A stretch of 60,433 bases of DNA from Aestuariivita sp. (GTDB lineage Bacteria; Pseudomonadota; Alphaproteobacteria; Rhodobacterales; Rhodobacteraceae). The DNA lies in contig JAPORY010000059.1 of NCBI GenBank assembly GCA_026709985.1, forward strand, positions 1 to 60,433, read 5' to 3'. The notes beneath the pieces were generated by a model. That model was not told the DNA's origin and ran no database searches. It saw nothing but the letters and a program-made list of their open reading frames with translations. Below are positions 28,560 to 39,042 of the stretch, one piece after another. How positions within the stretch are numbered: position 1 is the stretch's first letter; every line of letters starts with the position of its first letter. A program made the translations under genes and the position numbers.

Positions 28560-30323
28560 GTGTCAAATTACCGTTTCGACAAAACCAAACTTCCGAGCCG
28601 TCACGTTACTGAAGGTCCAGAACGAGCTCCGCATCGCTCTTATTACTACGCTATGAGCATGACGGAGGAAGAAATCCATCAGCCCTTAGTCGGTGTTGCG
28701 ACCTGTTGGAACGAAGCAGCACCGTGTAACATTGCGCTCAATCGACAAGCTCAAGCGGTTAAGATCGGGGTGAAAGAAGTCTTCGGAACACCTCGCGAGT
28801 TTACCACGATTACCGTGACGGATGGTATCGCGATGGGTCATGAGGGTATGCGATCCTCTCTCGCTTCGCGTGAGGCCATCGCCGATACCGTCGAATTGAC
28901 AATGCGCGGTCACTGTTACGACGCAATCGTTGGCCTTGCCGGTTGTGATAAGTCCTTGCCAGGAATGATGATGGCAATGGTTCGCCTCAATGTTCCTTCG
29001 GTATTTGTTTATGGGGGGTCAATTCTGCCGGGAAGAGCGCCCGACAATGCGGGTATTCCCGCAGACTTCCTTGATCGTGACCTTACCGTCCAAGATATGT
29101 TTGAGGCTGTCGGACGACATCAAAGTCAGCAACTGTCAGATGCAGCACTCGCCGTCCTTGAGCGCGTGGCGTGTCCCTCGGCGGGCGCTTGCGGCGGTCA
29201 GTTCACAGCCAATACCATGGCTTGTGTATCCGAGGCGATCGGGCTCGCCTTAATGAACTCATCAGGCGCTCCGGCACCATATGAATCGCGCGATCAATTT
29301 TGTGAGGCCTCTGGCCGCGCCGTTATGGAGTTACTGAAGAAAGATATTAGGGCGCGAGATATTGTAACGCGAAAATCCCTCGAGAATGCCGCACGAGTAG
29401 TTGCCTGTACCGGCGGCTCTACCAACGCGGGCCTACATTTACCAGCAATCGCTCACGAAGCGGGCATCGACTTCTTTCTTGACGACGTTTGCGAGATCTT
29501 TCGCGAAACCCCTTATTTTGTCGATCTTAAGCCCGGCGGCAAATTCGTCGCAAAAGATCTCTTTGAAGCCGGCGGCGTACCCGTCGTCATGAAGGAATTG
29601 CGCAAAGCTAACCTGTTGCACGAAGAGTGTGTAACCGCGTCAGGGCTCACCATTGGTGAAGAATTAGATAAGATTACCCGCCAAGCCGACGGGAAAGTCA
29701 TTCATCCCATTGAACAACCCCTGACATCAACGGGCGGCGTTGTTGGCTTAAAGGGCAATCTTGCGCCAGACGGTGCCATTGTTAAAGTTGCGGGAATCGC
29801 CGCAGAAAACCAAGTATTCACGGGTCCAGCTCGCGTATTTGAATGCGAGCAAGACGCTTTTAACGCAGTACAAAATCGCCAGTATCGCGAAGGCGACGTC
29901 CTCGTGATCCGCAATGAGGGACCCGCCGGTGGTCCCGGTATGCGAGAGATGCTCGCTACCACCGCGGCGTTATCAGGACAAGGAATGGGCAAAAAGGTGG
30001 CCTTGATCACTGACGGGCGATTTTCGGGGGCGACCCGCGGCTTTTGCGTCGGTCATATTGGGCCTGAGGCAGCTAGCGGCGGCCCCATCGCCCTTCTAGA
30101 GAACGGCGATTTGATTACGATTGACGCGATCAACGGCAAATTAGATGTGGAATTGACCGAGCAAGAACTTGCGACTCGAAAGACAAAATGGCAGGGTCCG
30201 CGTGAAACTAATTATGGCTCTGGAGCCCTGTGGAAATATGCTCGCTTGGTCGGCGCAACCCATAAAGGAGCAGTAACCCATCCGGGCGCGAACGCAGAGC
30301 GACATCAATACATGGACTTGTAA
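28560..30323 (+). CDS. ilvD: dihydroxy-acid dehydratase
   Basis: IlvD dehydrates dihydroxy-isovalerate and dihydroxy-methylvalerate to the 2-oxo acids of valine and isoleucine synthesis, using an Fe-S cluster and Mg. The three cysteine blocks are ATCWNEAAPCN, GLAGCDKSLPGM and SAGACGGQFTANTMA. The C-terminal ITDGRFSGATRGFCVGH and GPEAASGGPIA are also standard. At 587 residues it is the long IlvD type. The start is GTG at 28560, after a strong AGGGGGAAA ribosome site. A second, distantly related IlvD/Edd enzyme is at 45.4 kb with clearly different motifs. Confidence 0.97.
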   Translation: MSNYRFDKTKLPSRHVTEGPERAPHRSYYYAMSMTEEEIHQPLVGVATCWNEAAPCNIALNRQAQAVKIGVKEVFGTPREFTTITVTDGIAMGHEGMRSSLASREAIADTVELTMRGHCYDAIVGLAGCDKSLPGMMMAMVRLNVPSVFVYGGSILPGRAPDNAGIPADFLDRDLTVQDMFEAVGRHQSQQLSDAALAVLERVACPSAGACGGQFTANTMACVSEAIGLALMNSSGAPAPYESRDQFCEASGRAVMELLKKDIRARDIVTRKSLENAARVVACTGGSTNAGLHLPAIAHEAGIDFFLDDVCEIFRETPYFVDLKPGGKFVAKDLFEAGGVPVVMKELRKANLLHEECVTASGLTIGEELDKITRQADGKVIHPIEQPLTSTGGVVGLKGNLAPDGAIVKVAGIAAENQVFTGPARVFECEQDAFNAVQNRQYREGDVLVIRNEGPAGGPGMREMLATTAALSGQGMGKKVALITDGRFSGATRGFCVGHIGPEAASGGPIALLENGDLITIDAINGKLDVELTEQELATRKTKWQGPRETNYGSGALWKYARLVGATHKGAVTHPGANAERHQYMDL

Positions 30324-30560
30324 AACAGACGATTATCACTTAGGGACGATCTTCTATATCAATTTGTGCATAAAAATACCGCATGCCGCCCGCGCACTTA
30401 GGCTGCTGAAACATATTGTTAAGAATAGGGTGGAGGGATCGGAAAGTGCTATTTTCCTTGCCCACTGATCTGAGGTGGGAGACCGGTCGCACCGGCGGGG
30501 GTGATCTTAGGGACTTGGGTAGGCATTTGCATCATTGCCGGCAAGCGAGAGGGACGGAAT

Positions 30561-31679
30561 ATGAAACTGAGCATTGAGCGTGGTATCCTGTTGCGAGCGC
30601 TAAGTTCGGCGCAGGCGATCGTTGAGTCGCGGAATGTAATTCCAATTTTGTCTAATCTTTTGTTCACAGCTAACGACGATAGCGTGACAATCAGGACAAC
30701 TGACCTTCAGCTTGACTTTACAGAAGTCATTCCCGCTGAAGTCAAACAAAAGGGCTCGACAACAATGCCCGCAACGATGTTGAGCGATATCGTGCGGAAA
30801 TTGCCCGATGGCGGGGTCGTTTCCTTCAATGCCGATCCAAAAGACGGCCGCATGGCGATTCATTGCGGGCGATCTGACTTCTCTTTACCAACATTCCCCG
30901 ATGCCGATTTCCCCGACGCCCAGAAAGTCGAATATTCGGCCAATTTTTCGATCTCGGCGCCGATTCTTAACCGCTTGTTTGTCAAGTCACGTTTTGCCAT
31001 GTCAACTGAGGAAACCCGCTACTACCTAAATGGCGTTTGCATGCATATTGCCGAAACCGAAACTGGACATGTCCTGCGCTGTATTGCGACCGACGGCCAT
31101 CGGCTCGCGCTCGTCGAGACCGAGGCCCCTGCTGACGCAATTGATATGCCAAAGGTCATTATTCCTCGTAAAGCCGTGCATGAGATTGTCCGCTTATCAG
31201 AGGACGACGACACGACAGTCGCAGTTTCAATTTCTGACACGGTCGTCCGATTTGCCACGTCTTCAATTACGCTCACTTCGAGAACCGTTGAGGGCGTTTT
31301 CCCAGACTACACGAAAGTCATCCCTGATAATAACACCCGAAAGCTGGAGGTCGACGCCAAGGATTTTGCGCGGGCGATTGATCGCGTGTCAACGGTGAGT
31401 TCAGAGAAAACGCGGGCTGTCAAATTGCAAATTGATCAAGATCAGATGGTGATGTCGGTCAACGCACCGGAAAGCGGCATTGGTGAAGAAGCACTAGCGG
31501 TGGCGTATTCGGACGAACCGATGACTATCGGCTTTAATGCTCGGTTTCTTTTTGATATCGCTTCGCAGGTTGATAAAGCCAATGCGACCGTGATGCTTAA
31601 CACGCCTGATGATCCGACCTTGATTCATGAAGGAGATGACCAAAGCGCGATCTATGTCGTGATGCCAATGCGTGTCTAA
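30561..31679 (+). CDS. dnaN: DNA polymerase III sliding clamp (beta subunit)
   Basis: The clamp encircles DNA and tethers the replicative polymerase. The ATG at 30561 begins MKLSIERGILLRALSSAQAI, the family's normal N-terminus, after ribosome site AGAGGGACGG; it gives 372 residues. The start of the longer frame at 30501 is unlikely. Three repeats of the clamp fold are visible, with RCIATDGHRLALVE in the second domain and the C-terminal ending AIYVVMPMRV, typical of DnaN. dnaA is not adjacent, as is common in alphaproteobacteria; recF follows 67 bases downstream. Confidence 0.98.
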   Translation: MKLSIERGILLRALSSAQAIVESRNVIPILSNLLFTANDDSVTIRTTDLQLDFTEVIPAEVKQKGSTTMPATMLSDIVRKLPDGGVVSFNADPKDGRMAIHCGRSDFSLPTFPDADFPDAQKVEYSANFSISAPILNRLFVKSRFAMSTEETRYYLNGVCMHIAETETGHVLRCIATDGHRLALVETEAPADAIDMPKVIIPRKAVHEIVRLSEDDDTTVAVSISDTVVRFATSSITLTSRTVEGVFPDYTKVIPDNNTRKLEVDAKDFARAIDRVSTVSSEKTRAVKLQIDQDQMVMSVNAPESGIGEEALAVAYSDEPMTIGFNARFLFDIASQVDKANATVMLNTPDDPTLIHEGDDQSAIYVVMPMRV

Positions 31680-31746
31680 TCGGTTGTTGACCAGTCTGGT
31701 ACCACCACACGCCGTTACGCTCCAGAGTTACCCGTCTCTTTAGATC

Positions 31747-32856
31747 ATGTCAGCTCTCCTGTCGTTGAGCTTGTCGCATTTTAGGTCTCACAAGCAAACA
31801 GAGATTCAGCTAGACGAACGCCCCGTCGTCATCTTTGGTCCAAATGGCGTCGGGAAAACCAATATTCTCGAAGCCGTGTCGTTGTTTTCTCCCGGCCGAG
31901 GAATGCGTCGCGCCAGTGCGGATGACATGGGTCGTCGGCCCGAGGACCTCGGCTGGAAATTGTCGGCTGACATTCGTACTTTCCATCAGCGTCACCACAT
32001 TGAGACTTGGTCGGATGCGGGCGCTCCCCGAAATCTACAGATCGACGGGAAGGTTGCGAGGCAACTCGATCTCGGGCGCATTACGCCCATATTGTGGCTC
32101 GTACCAGCAATGGACCGCCTCTGGACTGAGAGCGCAGAGGGCCGTCGCCGCTTTTTGGATCGCGTGTCTTTGAGTTTTTTTCCCGAGCACGCTGCGGCAA
32201 CACTAAAATATGACAAGTCGCTGCGGCAAAGAAATCAACTCCTGCGAGATAACGTTCGCGACTCTCATTGGTTTGAGGCTCTTGAGCAGCCGCTGGCCGA
32301 AAGCGGGATGCATATTCATAATGCTCGATGCAATGCGCTTGAATATCTCGTTGAAGCTCAATCAGACGGTATTACTGCTTTTCCGACCGCTATCCTTTCT
32401 CTGACGCAACGGGAAGGCGAAATACCGAACAGTATTGACGACTTAAGAACCGCGCTCATTGAGAGCCGTGGGCAAGACCGCGCCGCTGGTCGTACTCTCG
32501 TGGGTCCGCATCGCACTGATCTTTCGGTCACTTATGCCTCCAAGGACCTGCCGGCGCGACATTGCTCGACTGGTGAGCAGAAAGCTCTACTGCTTGCAAT
32601 TATTTTGGCAAATCTCCGAGCACTAAAGAAGAAGTCAGGACTTGCCCCGATTCTCTTACTTGACGAGGTTGCCGCCCATTTGGACGCGGAAAGACGCGAA
32701 TCGCTATACCAAGAGGTGTGTAAGACAAATTCTCAAACCTGGATGACAGGGACCGAGAGAACTCTGTTTGTCGATCTTGCTGATCAGGCACAATACTTCG
32801 AAGTTAGTGCTCAAGAGGGCGAGAGCCAAGTGCGAATCGCACGGGAAAACGCTTGA
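31747..32856 (+). CDS. recF: DNA replication/repair protein RecF
   Basis: SMC-like ATPase that helps RecR/RecO load RecA at gaps. The 369-residue protein has the N-terminal LSLSHFRSHKQTEIQLD, Walker A GPNGVGKTN, the signature STGEQKALLLAIILA and Walker B ILLLDEVAAHLD. It follows dnaN. In many alphaproteobacteria gyrB comes next; here the catabolic island begins instead. Confidence 0.97.
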   Translation: MSALLSLSLSHFRSHKQTEIQLDERPVVIFGPNGVGKTNILEAVSLFSPGRGMRRASADDMGRRPEDLGWKLSADIRTFHQRHHIETWSDAGAPRNLQIDGKVARQLDLGRITPILWLVPAMDRLWTESAEGRRRFLDRVSLSFFPEHAAATLKYDKSLRQRNQLLRDNVRDSHWFEALEQPLAESGMHIHNARCNALEYLVEAQSDGITAFPTAILSLTQREGEIPNSIDDLRTALIESRGQDRAAGRTLVGPHRTDLSVTYASKDLPARHCSTGEQKALLLAIILANLRALKKKSGLAPILLLDEVAAHLDAERRESLYQEVCKTNSQTWMTGTERTLFVDLADQAQYFEVSAQEGESQVRIARENA

Positions 32857-32977
32857 TTTTTTCCTAGCGCGGCGCCAAAGCGACAGCATGATAGGAAGTA
32901 ATCTCAACCGGGCTAATCACGCTGTACGGGAATTGAGTGGTCTGCCCCGACTCTCGTAATAGCCGCCGTCGATTAGG

Positions 32978-33006
32978 TATATAATTTGACTATATCAAAT
33001 TATATA
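32978..33006. promoter_or_regulatory. perfect palindrome upstream of the iclR-type gene, probable operator
   Basis: Arms TATATAATTTGA and TCAAATTATATA (12 bp each, no mismatch) flank the five-base centre CTATA. It lies 70 bp before the IclR-family start codon. IclR proteins bind AT-rich palindromes of this scale, commonly overlapping their own promoters. No copy occurs in the 30-bp gap before the alcohol dehydrogenase gene, so the whole island may be controlled from here. Confidence 0.7.
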
Positions 33007-33075
33007 TGACTTTTGCAAATTTACTTGACAGAGTTTTAACTGTTCCTGATGCTGGTGGCAAACGAGAGGAACATG

Positions 33076-33930
33076 ATGATCGTCACGACCGCAGACGAGT
33101 GCGAAACTGGAGACCGGGCCAAGGCAGAGGTAGTCCAGCTTGATCTGGTGTCCGGCGATGTCGGTGGGCGCACGATCCAATCGGTCGAGAGAGCTTTGAA
33201 CGTCTTGGAAATCGTGGCACAAGAACGCGGCGGTGTTACGGTGTCCGCAATATCCGACTATCTCGAGATTAATATCTCGACCTGCCACCACCTCATCACG
33301 ACCTTAGTCAAGAAGGGTTTTGTCACACGCCTTGGCCGGACCAAAGGTTATGCACTTGGCCCCAAGCTGGCCGAATTGATCGCCATTTGTGAGGGTGAGC
33401 GCGACGCCGATGTATTGCTAGCGGAAGAACTTAAGGCGTTGGGCCAACGGCTTGGACACGGGGTACAGTTTGCTATTTTGAGCGATACCTCGCTGTTAAC
33501 GAAGCTCAGCTTTCCTGCGGCGGACGACAATGTCGTGGAAGCCAGCGAAGTCAAAAAAATGTCGGCAATGCATGCTACCGCGACTGGAAAAGCGATCTTG
33601 GCGTGGATTCCAGACACCGAACTGGTTCGAATTATCTCCGCCAATGGCCTGTCCGCCTATACGCCGGATACCATCACCACGCTATCTGGCTTAGTCGAGG
33701 AATTGCGGTTTGTGCGACGCCGTAAGTTCGCCGTCGACGATCAAGAATTCTGCGATGGAATCGTCTGTATCGGTGCCACAATCCGCGAAGGCGCAGGCGC
33801 GGTAATCGGGTCGATTTCCGTCACCCTCCCCGCCGATAAAGCCACGGAAGACCATCGCAAATACTTGATCAAAGAAATGATTTGGGCGGCAAACAGTTTT
33901 TCCCACAAATTACGCGATCTCAAAACATAA
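33076..33930 (+). CDS. IclR-family transcriptional regulator
   Basis: A 284-residue regulator. The N-terminal winged helix is around IQSVERALNVLEIVAQERGG, VSAISDYLEINISTCHHLIT and KGFVTRLGRTKGYALG. The C-terminal GAF-like effector domain includes MSAMHATATGKAILAW and the IGATIREGAGAVIGSISV strand. Ribosome site GAGAGGA is six bases before the ATG at 33076; ATG at 33073 or 33049 are alternatives. It leads a collinear set of nine catabolic and transport genes and is the likely local regulator, responding to a pathway substrate or intermediate. The palindrome at 32978 is its probable site. Confidence 0.92.
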   Translation: MIVTTADECETGDRAKAEVVQLDLVSGDVGGRTIQSVERALNVLEIVAQERGGVTVSAISDYLEINISTCHHLITTLVKKGFVTRLGRTKGYALGPKLAELIAICEGERDADVLLAEELKALGQRLGHGVQFAILSDTSLLTKLSFPAADDNVVEASEVKKMSAMHATATGKAILAWIPDTELVRIISANGLSAYTPDTITTLSGLVEELRFVRRRKFAVDDQEFCDGIVCIGATIREGAGAVIGSISVTLPADKATEDHRKYLIKEMIWAANSFSHKLRDLKT

Positions 33931-33960
33931 CACCGACCAAGACAACAATGGAGGGCTCAT

Positions 33961-35124
33961 ATGCCACTGCCCAATAACATCAAAACCAACGCAAGCTATC
34001 GGGTCCCTGACAGCATGAAAGCTTGGGTTCTAGGTAATCCCGGGGAGCTAACACTCGAAGACAAACCTGTTCCCGTGCCGGGAAAAGCCGAGGTTCTCGT
34101 TCGGATTGATGCGGTCGCGATTTGCGCCACCGATCTTGAAATCATCCATCACGGTCCCCCCGCCCAGATACAGGGAGGCGATCCTTTCAACAAGAACTTT
34201 ACGCCCGGTCACGAATATATGGGCACAATCGTCGCGCTCGGTCCGAGCGTCGATGAATTCACAATCGGTGAGCGAGTCACCGTCGAGATCCATGCCGGCT
34301 GCGGCCAGTGTAAACGTTGTCGCCAAGGCATGTACACATCGTGCCACAACTACGGAAAGAACTACGGAAATGTGGACAAAGGCCACCGTGCGAATGGGTT
34401 CACGACGGACGGTGGTTTCGCACAATACGCAGTCAATAACATCAATACGTTGGTTAATGTCGATGATGAAATGTCGGATGAAGAGGCGACGCTAGTCGTT
34501 ACCGCTGGCACCGCCATGTATGGCTTGACCGAATTAGGTGGCCTCGTCGCGGGAGAAAGTGTCGTGGTCACGGGCCCAGGCCCAATCGGCCTCATGGGTG
34601 CGGCTGTTGCCAAAGCTCTCGGCGCACAACCCGTGATCTTGACGGGTACCCGTGATAATCGGCTGGAGATCGGTCGGCAGTTAGGTGCTGACCACGTCAT
34701 CAACGTACGTAACGAGGATGTCGTCAAACGGGTACGCGAACTGACGGGAGGTGTCGGGGTCGATTATGTCGTCGAATGCGCCGGCGCGCCAAATGGCTTG
34801 AACGAAGCCGCCCAGATGGTGAACCGCGGCGGCAAAATCTGCCTCGCGGCCTTTCCCAACAGCAGTCCAGAAGTTGATGTTGCCTATCTGGTACGCAACA
34901 ATATCTATCTCTACGGTATTCGCGGCGAGGGCAAAGCAGCAACGCACCGCGCCGAAGCCTTCATGCGGCAAAAGCGTTTCGATGCCACGCTCATTCACAC
35001 CCATACGTTCGATATGACCGATCTGGAAGAGGCACTGCGCTACGCCAAGGACCGCGTTGAAGACGCAATCAAGGTCGTGGTTAAAAATCCGTGGGTGCAA
35101 ACCGACCGAATCGCCGCCGAATAG
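33961..35124 (+). CDS. zinc-dependent medium-chain alcohol/polyol dehydrogenase
   Basis: MDR-family dehydrogenase of 387 residues. The catalytic zinc ligands are Cys in AICATDLE, His-Glu in PGHEYMG, and the structural four-Cys lobe is CGQCKRCRQGMYTSC. The nucleotide fold carries VVVTGPGPIGLMGAAVAKALG. It resembles the sorbitol/threonine dehydrogenase branch. Ribosome site GGAGGG precedes the ATG. As first enzyme gene of the island it probably oxidises a hydroxyl of the imported substrate to a ketone or aldehyde with NAD(P). Exact substrate unknown. Confidence 0.9.
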   Translation: MPLPNNIKTNASYRVPDSMKAWVLGNPGELTLEDKPVPVPGKAEVLVRIDAVAICATDLEIIHHGPPAQIQGGDPFNKNFTPGHEYMGTIVALGPSVDEFTIGERVTVEIHAGCGQCKRCRQGMYTSCHNYGKNYGNVDKGHRANGFTTDGGFAQYAVNNINTLVNVDDEMSDEEATLVVTAGTAMYGLTELGGLVAGESVVVTGPGPIGLMGAAVAKALGAQPVILTGTRDNRLEIGRQLGADHVINVRNEDVVKRVRELTGGVGVDYVVECAGAPNGLNEAAQMVNRGGKICLAAFPNSSPEVDVAYLVRNNIYLYGIRGEGKAATHRAEAFMRQKRFDATLIHTHTFDMTDLEEALRYAKDRVEDAIKVVVKNPWVQTDRIAAE

Positions 35125-35146
35125 TGGGCATAAGCGGAAACGATCC

Positions 35147-36067
35147 ATGTTGACATGCGACACCTATCATACGCCTCACAGCTTGGCTGAAGCTCTGGAA
35201 CTTTGGTCAAAGGCACCCGAAGGCAGCCGAATTGTTGCTGGAGCCACGGATATTCTGCCTTGGGCGCGGGACGGGCGTGCGGGCGATGTGCATGTGCCCG
35301 AATTGATTGACGTTACGCGCATTTCCGAGCTTGACGGCTACACCGTCCAGAACGGACGAGTGCGGCTGGGCGCCGGCACCGTCTACCAAGATTTTCTCAC
35401 CGAGCAGACCCTGATGCGATACTTGCCCTGCATGCCCTACTGCTCGATCTGGTTTGCCGACGATCAAATCCGCGCACAGGCTTCGCTGACCGGTAATCTG
35501 GTCAATGCATCGCCAGCCGCGGACGGAACTCCTGCGGTCGTGGCACTGAACGGTGAGATCGAACTGGCACGGCTCGACGGCGAAGACATTGTCCGCCGAT
35601 TGATACCAGTGGTCGACTTCATCCGAGGACCGGGCCAGACACAGCTGACTAAAGATGAGATCGCAACAGCCGTAGTTTTGGATACAGCCCAAGGATATGG
35701 TGGTTCGTTCCAAAAGGTTGGCCTAAGACGGTCACTGGTGATCTCCGTCGCATGCGCCGCTGGGTTAGTTAAGGCCGATCACGACGGACGCTTGTTTGAG
35801 GACGTGCGCCTTGCCGTTGGCGGCGTTGGACCCCGCCCTATCCGCCTGTTGGAGGTCGAGCAGTCCCTCAAGGGCGAGCGTATCTCCCACGATCTAATTG
35901 AACAGGTCGCGCAAGCCGCCACCGATACCGTTGGCTCACGCAGTCGCCAAGAATATCGACGAGAAGTTATCGTCAACTTCGTGCGAGCCGCCATTGAGGA
36001 CGCCCTCACCAATCAGCCCAATGTGAATATTTCTTTTGAAGACGCGAGGGAAGAGCACTATGCCTAA
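35147..36067 (+). CDS. molybdenum hydroxylase FAD-binding (medium) subunit
   Basis: CoxM/XdhB-type FAD subunit, 306 residues, which passes electrons from the 2Fe-2S centres to the acceptor. FAD-binding blocks are IVAGATDILP near residue 28 and SLTGNLVNASPAADGTPAVVAL near residue 110; the C-terminal CO-dehydrogenase flavoprotein domain includes AVGGVGPRPIRLLEVE. The ATG at 35147 starts MLTCDTYHTPHSLAEAL, the usual N-terminus. The 3' end overlaps the next gene's start by eight bases, so the two subunits are coupled. Confidence 0.9.
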   Translation: MLTCDTYHTPHSLAEALELWSKAPEGSRIVAGATDILPWARDGRAGDVHVPELIDVTRISELDGYTVQNGRVRLGAGTVYQDFLTEQTLMRYLPCMPYCSIWFADDQIRAQASLTGNLVNASPAADGTPAVVALNGEIELARLDGEDIVRRLIPVVDFIRGPGQTQLTKDEIATAVVLDTAQGYGGSFQKVGLRRSLVISVACAAGLVKADHDGRLFEDVRLAVGGVGPRPIRLLEVEQSLKGERISHDLIEQVAQAATDTVGSRSRQEYRREVIVNFVRAAIEDALTNQPNVNISFEDAREEHYA

Positions 36068-39007
36068 GCTTACCATCACGGCCAACGTGAACGGCCGCAA
36101 GATCAGCCGCGAAACCCAACCCTTTAGCCGATTGCTCGACTTCCTCCGTGAAGATCTGAATTTGACCGGAGCTAAGGAAGGGTGCGGCGCCGGCGAGTGC
36201 GGTACCTGCTCGGTGTTCGTGGACGGAACATTAGTCAAGTCGTGCCTCATGCCGGCAGCGAAGGCACAGGGAACCCGCATTGAAACTATCGAAGGCCTAG
36301 CAAAACCGGGCAGCCTGACGGTCTTGCAGAAGGCGTTCCACAAAACGGGTGCCAGCCAGTGCGGATATTGCATCCCAGGGATGGTGATGGCTGCGACCTC
36401 GGCTTTGCGGGAAAACCCAAACGCTGATATTGAGGAGATCAAAGAACGGCTTGGCGGCAACATCTGCCGCTGCACCGGTTACACAAAGATTTTCGAAGCC
36501 GTCGAAATGACCAAAGCCATCTTGGCTGGCGACTCACCCGAATCCGTCCTCGAAGAAGATAAAGTCGGCGACAGTTATATCGGCGCCAACGTTCGTCGAC
36601 TTGATGCACCTTCGAAGGTGTCAGGTCGATTAAAATATGCCGCGGACATAAAGATGTACGATATGCTGCAAATGCAGGTCCTACGCTCACCGTTCGCACA
36701 CGCAACAATTCGATCAATCGACACGCACGAAGCCGAAGCCATGGACGGTGTTGCCTGCGTGATCACAGCCGATGATGTGCCCGGTAACGATGGATTCGGG
36801 GTCTTCGTCCACGACCAACCAATAATGGCGCGTGGCAAGGTGCGTCATGTTGGTGAGGCGGTTGCCGCCGTAGCTGCCGAAGATGTACTGACAGCACGAC
36901 GGGCATTATCCAAGATTAAAGTCGAATATGAAGCTCTACCCGGACTATACGATCCCAGCGAAGCGATGAAACCCGATGCGCCAATCATTCACGATTACGC
37001 ACCAGATAACCTAATCAAGCATATCCCCATCCGAAAAGGTGACATCGAAAAGGGGTTTGCCGAGGCGGATATAATCCTTGAAGATGACTTCAGCACCCAG
37101 CAGGTCGAACACGCCTATTTGGAACCTGAAGCTGGCATCGCCTATGTTGATCCCGATGACGTTGTGGTGGTGATTTCACCATCACAGAACATCACCCATC
37201 ACCGTCATATGTTGGCCGAAATCATCGCGAAGCCGATCAATAAAGTACGCTTCATCATGAGCCCCGTCGGCGGCGGCTTCGGTGGTAAAGAGGATATGAT
37301 CTATCAGGGTATGTTAGCGCTCGGCGCGATGAAGACGCATCGTCCAGTCCAACTAAATTTTACTCGCGAGGAAAGTTTGATTGCGTCAGCCAAACGGCAT
37401 CCGGCCCGCATCCATTACAAAATGGGGCTCAAGCTCGACGGCCGACTCACCGCAATCTCCTTCGATATGCTCTCGGACGGTGGGGCCTACGGTATGTCCA
37501 GCGAAGGCGTAATGCGAAAAGCTGCGATCCTGTCTTGCGGACCCTATAAGGTCGACAATGTGAACATCGACACCCGCGCAGTCTACACCAACAATACACC
37601 GTCGGGAGCCTTTCGAACATTCGGTGGCATGCAGGCGCAATTCGCAACCGAGAGCATGATGGACATGGCCGCCGAAACGCTCGGAATGGATCCATTCGCG
37701 ATTCGCCGCATCAATATGATGACGATTGGTGCAACCACTCATACGCAACAGACTTTAGAAACGGCCTCGCTTGATCGTGTCCTGGCGGCGGCAGAGACGG
37801 CCTCTCGTTGGGAGAAAGGAGCCCCGACAGTTCGCGGCTCAGAGCGACGCGACCTCTGCGGCCCCGACACTCGCCAATCCTGCACCTTGGGCGCCAGAAT
37901 CAAAACTAATCATAACAACCCTCGATTCTGCGCGCAGGTGGCATGATGTCAAGGATCAAACGCGGGCGCGGCATGGCCGCAAGCTGGTACGGCATCGCGC
38001 GAACGGCGACGATCGACCGTGCGGGGGCTTGGGCGGAACTGGACGACGGCGGAACGGGTAAGGTCGTTACCGGCGTGACCGAGATTGGTGAGGGCATCTT
38101 AACCGTCTTGGCTCAAATTGCAGCCGATGAAATGGGAATCAAACCAGAGGATGTGACCATCGGTGACAACGACACCGCACGCTCGCCCGAAGCTGCCCAT
38201 GCCGGCGCAACACGCCAGACCTATATGATCGGAAATTCCGTGGCCCTCGCGGCACGCGAAGCCCTCAAGGTGTTACATGAGGAGTTGGCAGATCACTGGG
38301 ATGTCGCCACCAGCGACCTTCGGGCGTTTGACGGTCAAGTCTGGGCCGAGGGTACAAACCACCGGATGAGCATGGACGAGGCCGTCGCCACCTGTAAGGC
38401 CCGCGGTGTCGTACCAGTCGGGTCCGCGTCTTTCACCGCTCATGGCACTGGCCTTGATCCAGTGAATGGTTCAGGCAGTCCATGGCAAGCGTATGTCTTC
38501 GGTACGCAAGTCGCCGAGGTCGAAGTCGACACCTGGACCGGCGAGGTGCAGGTACTCGGTATCTGGGCCGCGCACGATGTCGGTCGAGCGATCAATCCAA
38601 GGGGTGTAGAAGGCCAGATCGAAGGTGGTGTCGTTCAAGGGCTGGGTCAAGCCTTGATGGAGGAATATATCACCGACAAAGGTCATGCGATCACGCACGG
38701 GTTCGCAAAGTATATCCTACCCACATCGCTGGATATTCCTCAGATCAACTCAATCATTGTCGAAGATCCTGACCCCAAAAGTCCCTTGCGAGCAAAAGGG
38801 ATCGGCGAACCGTCACTAGTTCCAACGGCGCCGGCCATCATGAACGCAATCTACGATGCAATTGGCGTTAGGATCAAAACCCTTCCGGCGACGCCGGAAA
38901 GGATTTTGAAAGCACTCCGAGAACGTAATCCGAAGCAGACGCCTGTAGCGCGAGACAATCGTCCGCAGCGCACAAATACCGCACGACATTCAGCGGCAAC
39001 CATCTGA
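36060..39007 (+). pseudogene. fused 2Fe-2S / molybdopterin subunit of a xanthine-dehydrogenase-family hydroxylase, with two frameshifts
   Basis: Starting at ATG 36060, residues 1-160 form the two-[2Fe-2S] domain (GCGAGECGTCSVFVDG and CGYCIPGMVM, NICRCTGY). The Mo domain follows (SKVSGRLKYAADI, GGGFGGKEDM, GAFRTFGGMQAQFA), as in E. coli XdhD-type fusions. The frame breaks at about 37815-37817 and again at about 37958-37960. Between the breaks a second frame carries plausible Mo-subunit sequence (LANPAPWAPESKLIITTLDS, RRWHDVKDQ); after the second break it continues RGRGMAASWYGIARTATIDR to 39007 with the C-terminal GEPSLVPTAPAI. Each break is explained by one extra A in an AAA run. Repaired, the product would be about 981 residues. 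It is either a recent pseudogene or two sequencing errors. Confidence 0.85.
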
Positions 39008-39042
39008 TCGGGAGGATCAGAAACCATCAAAAGGAGGAAGAT

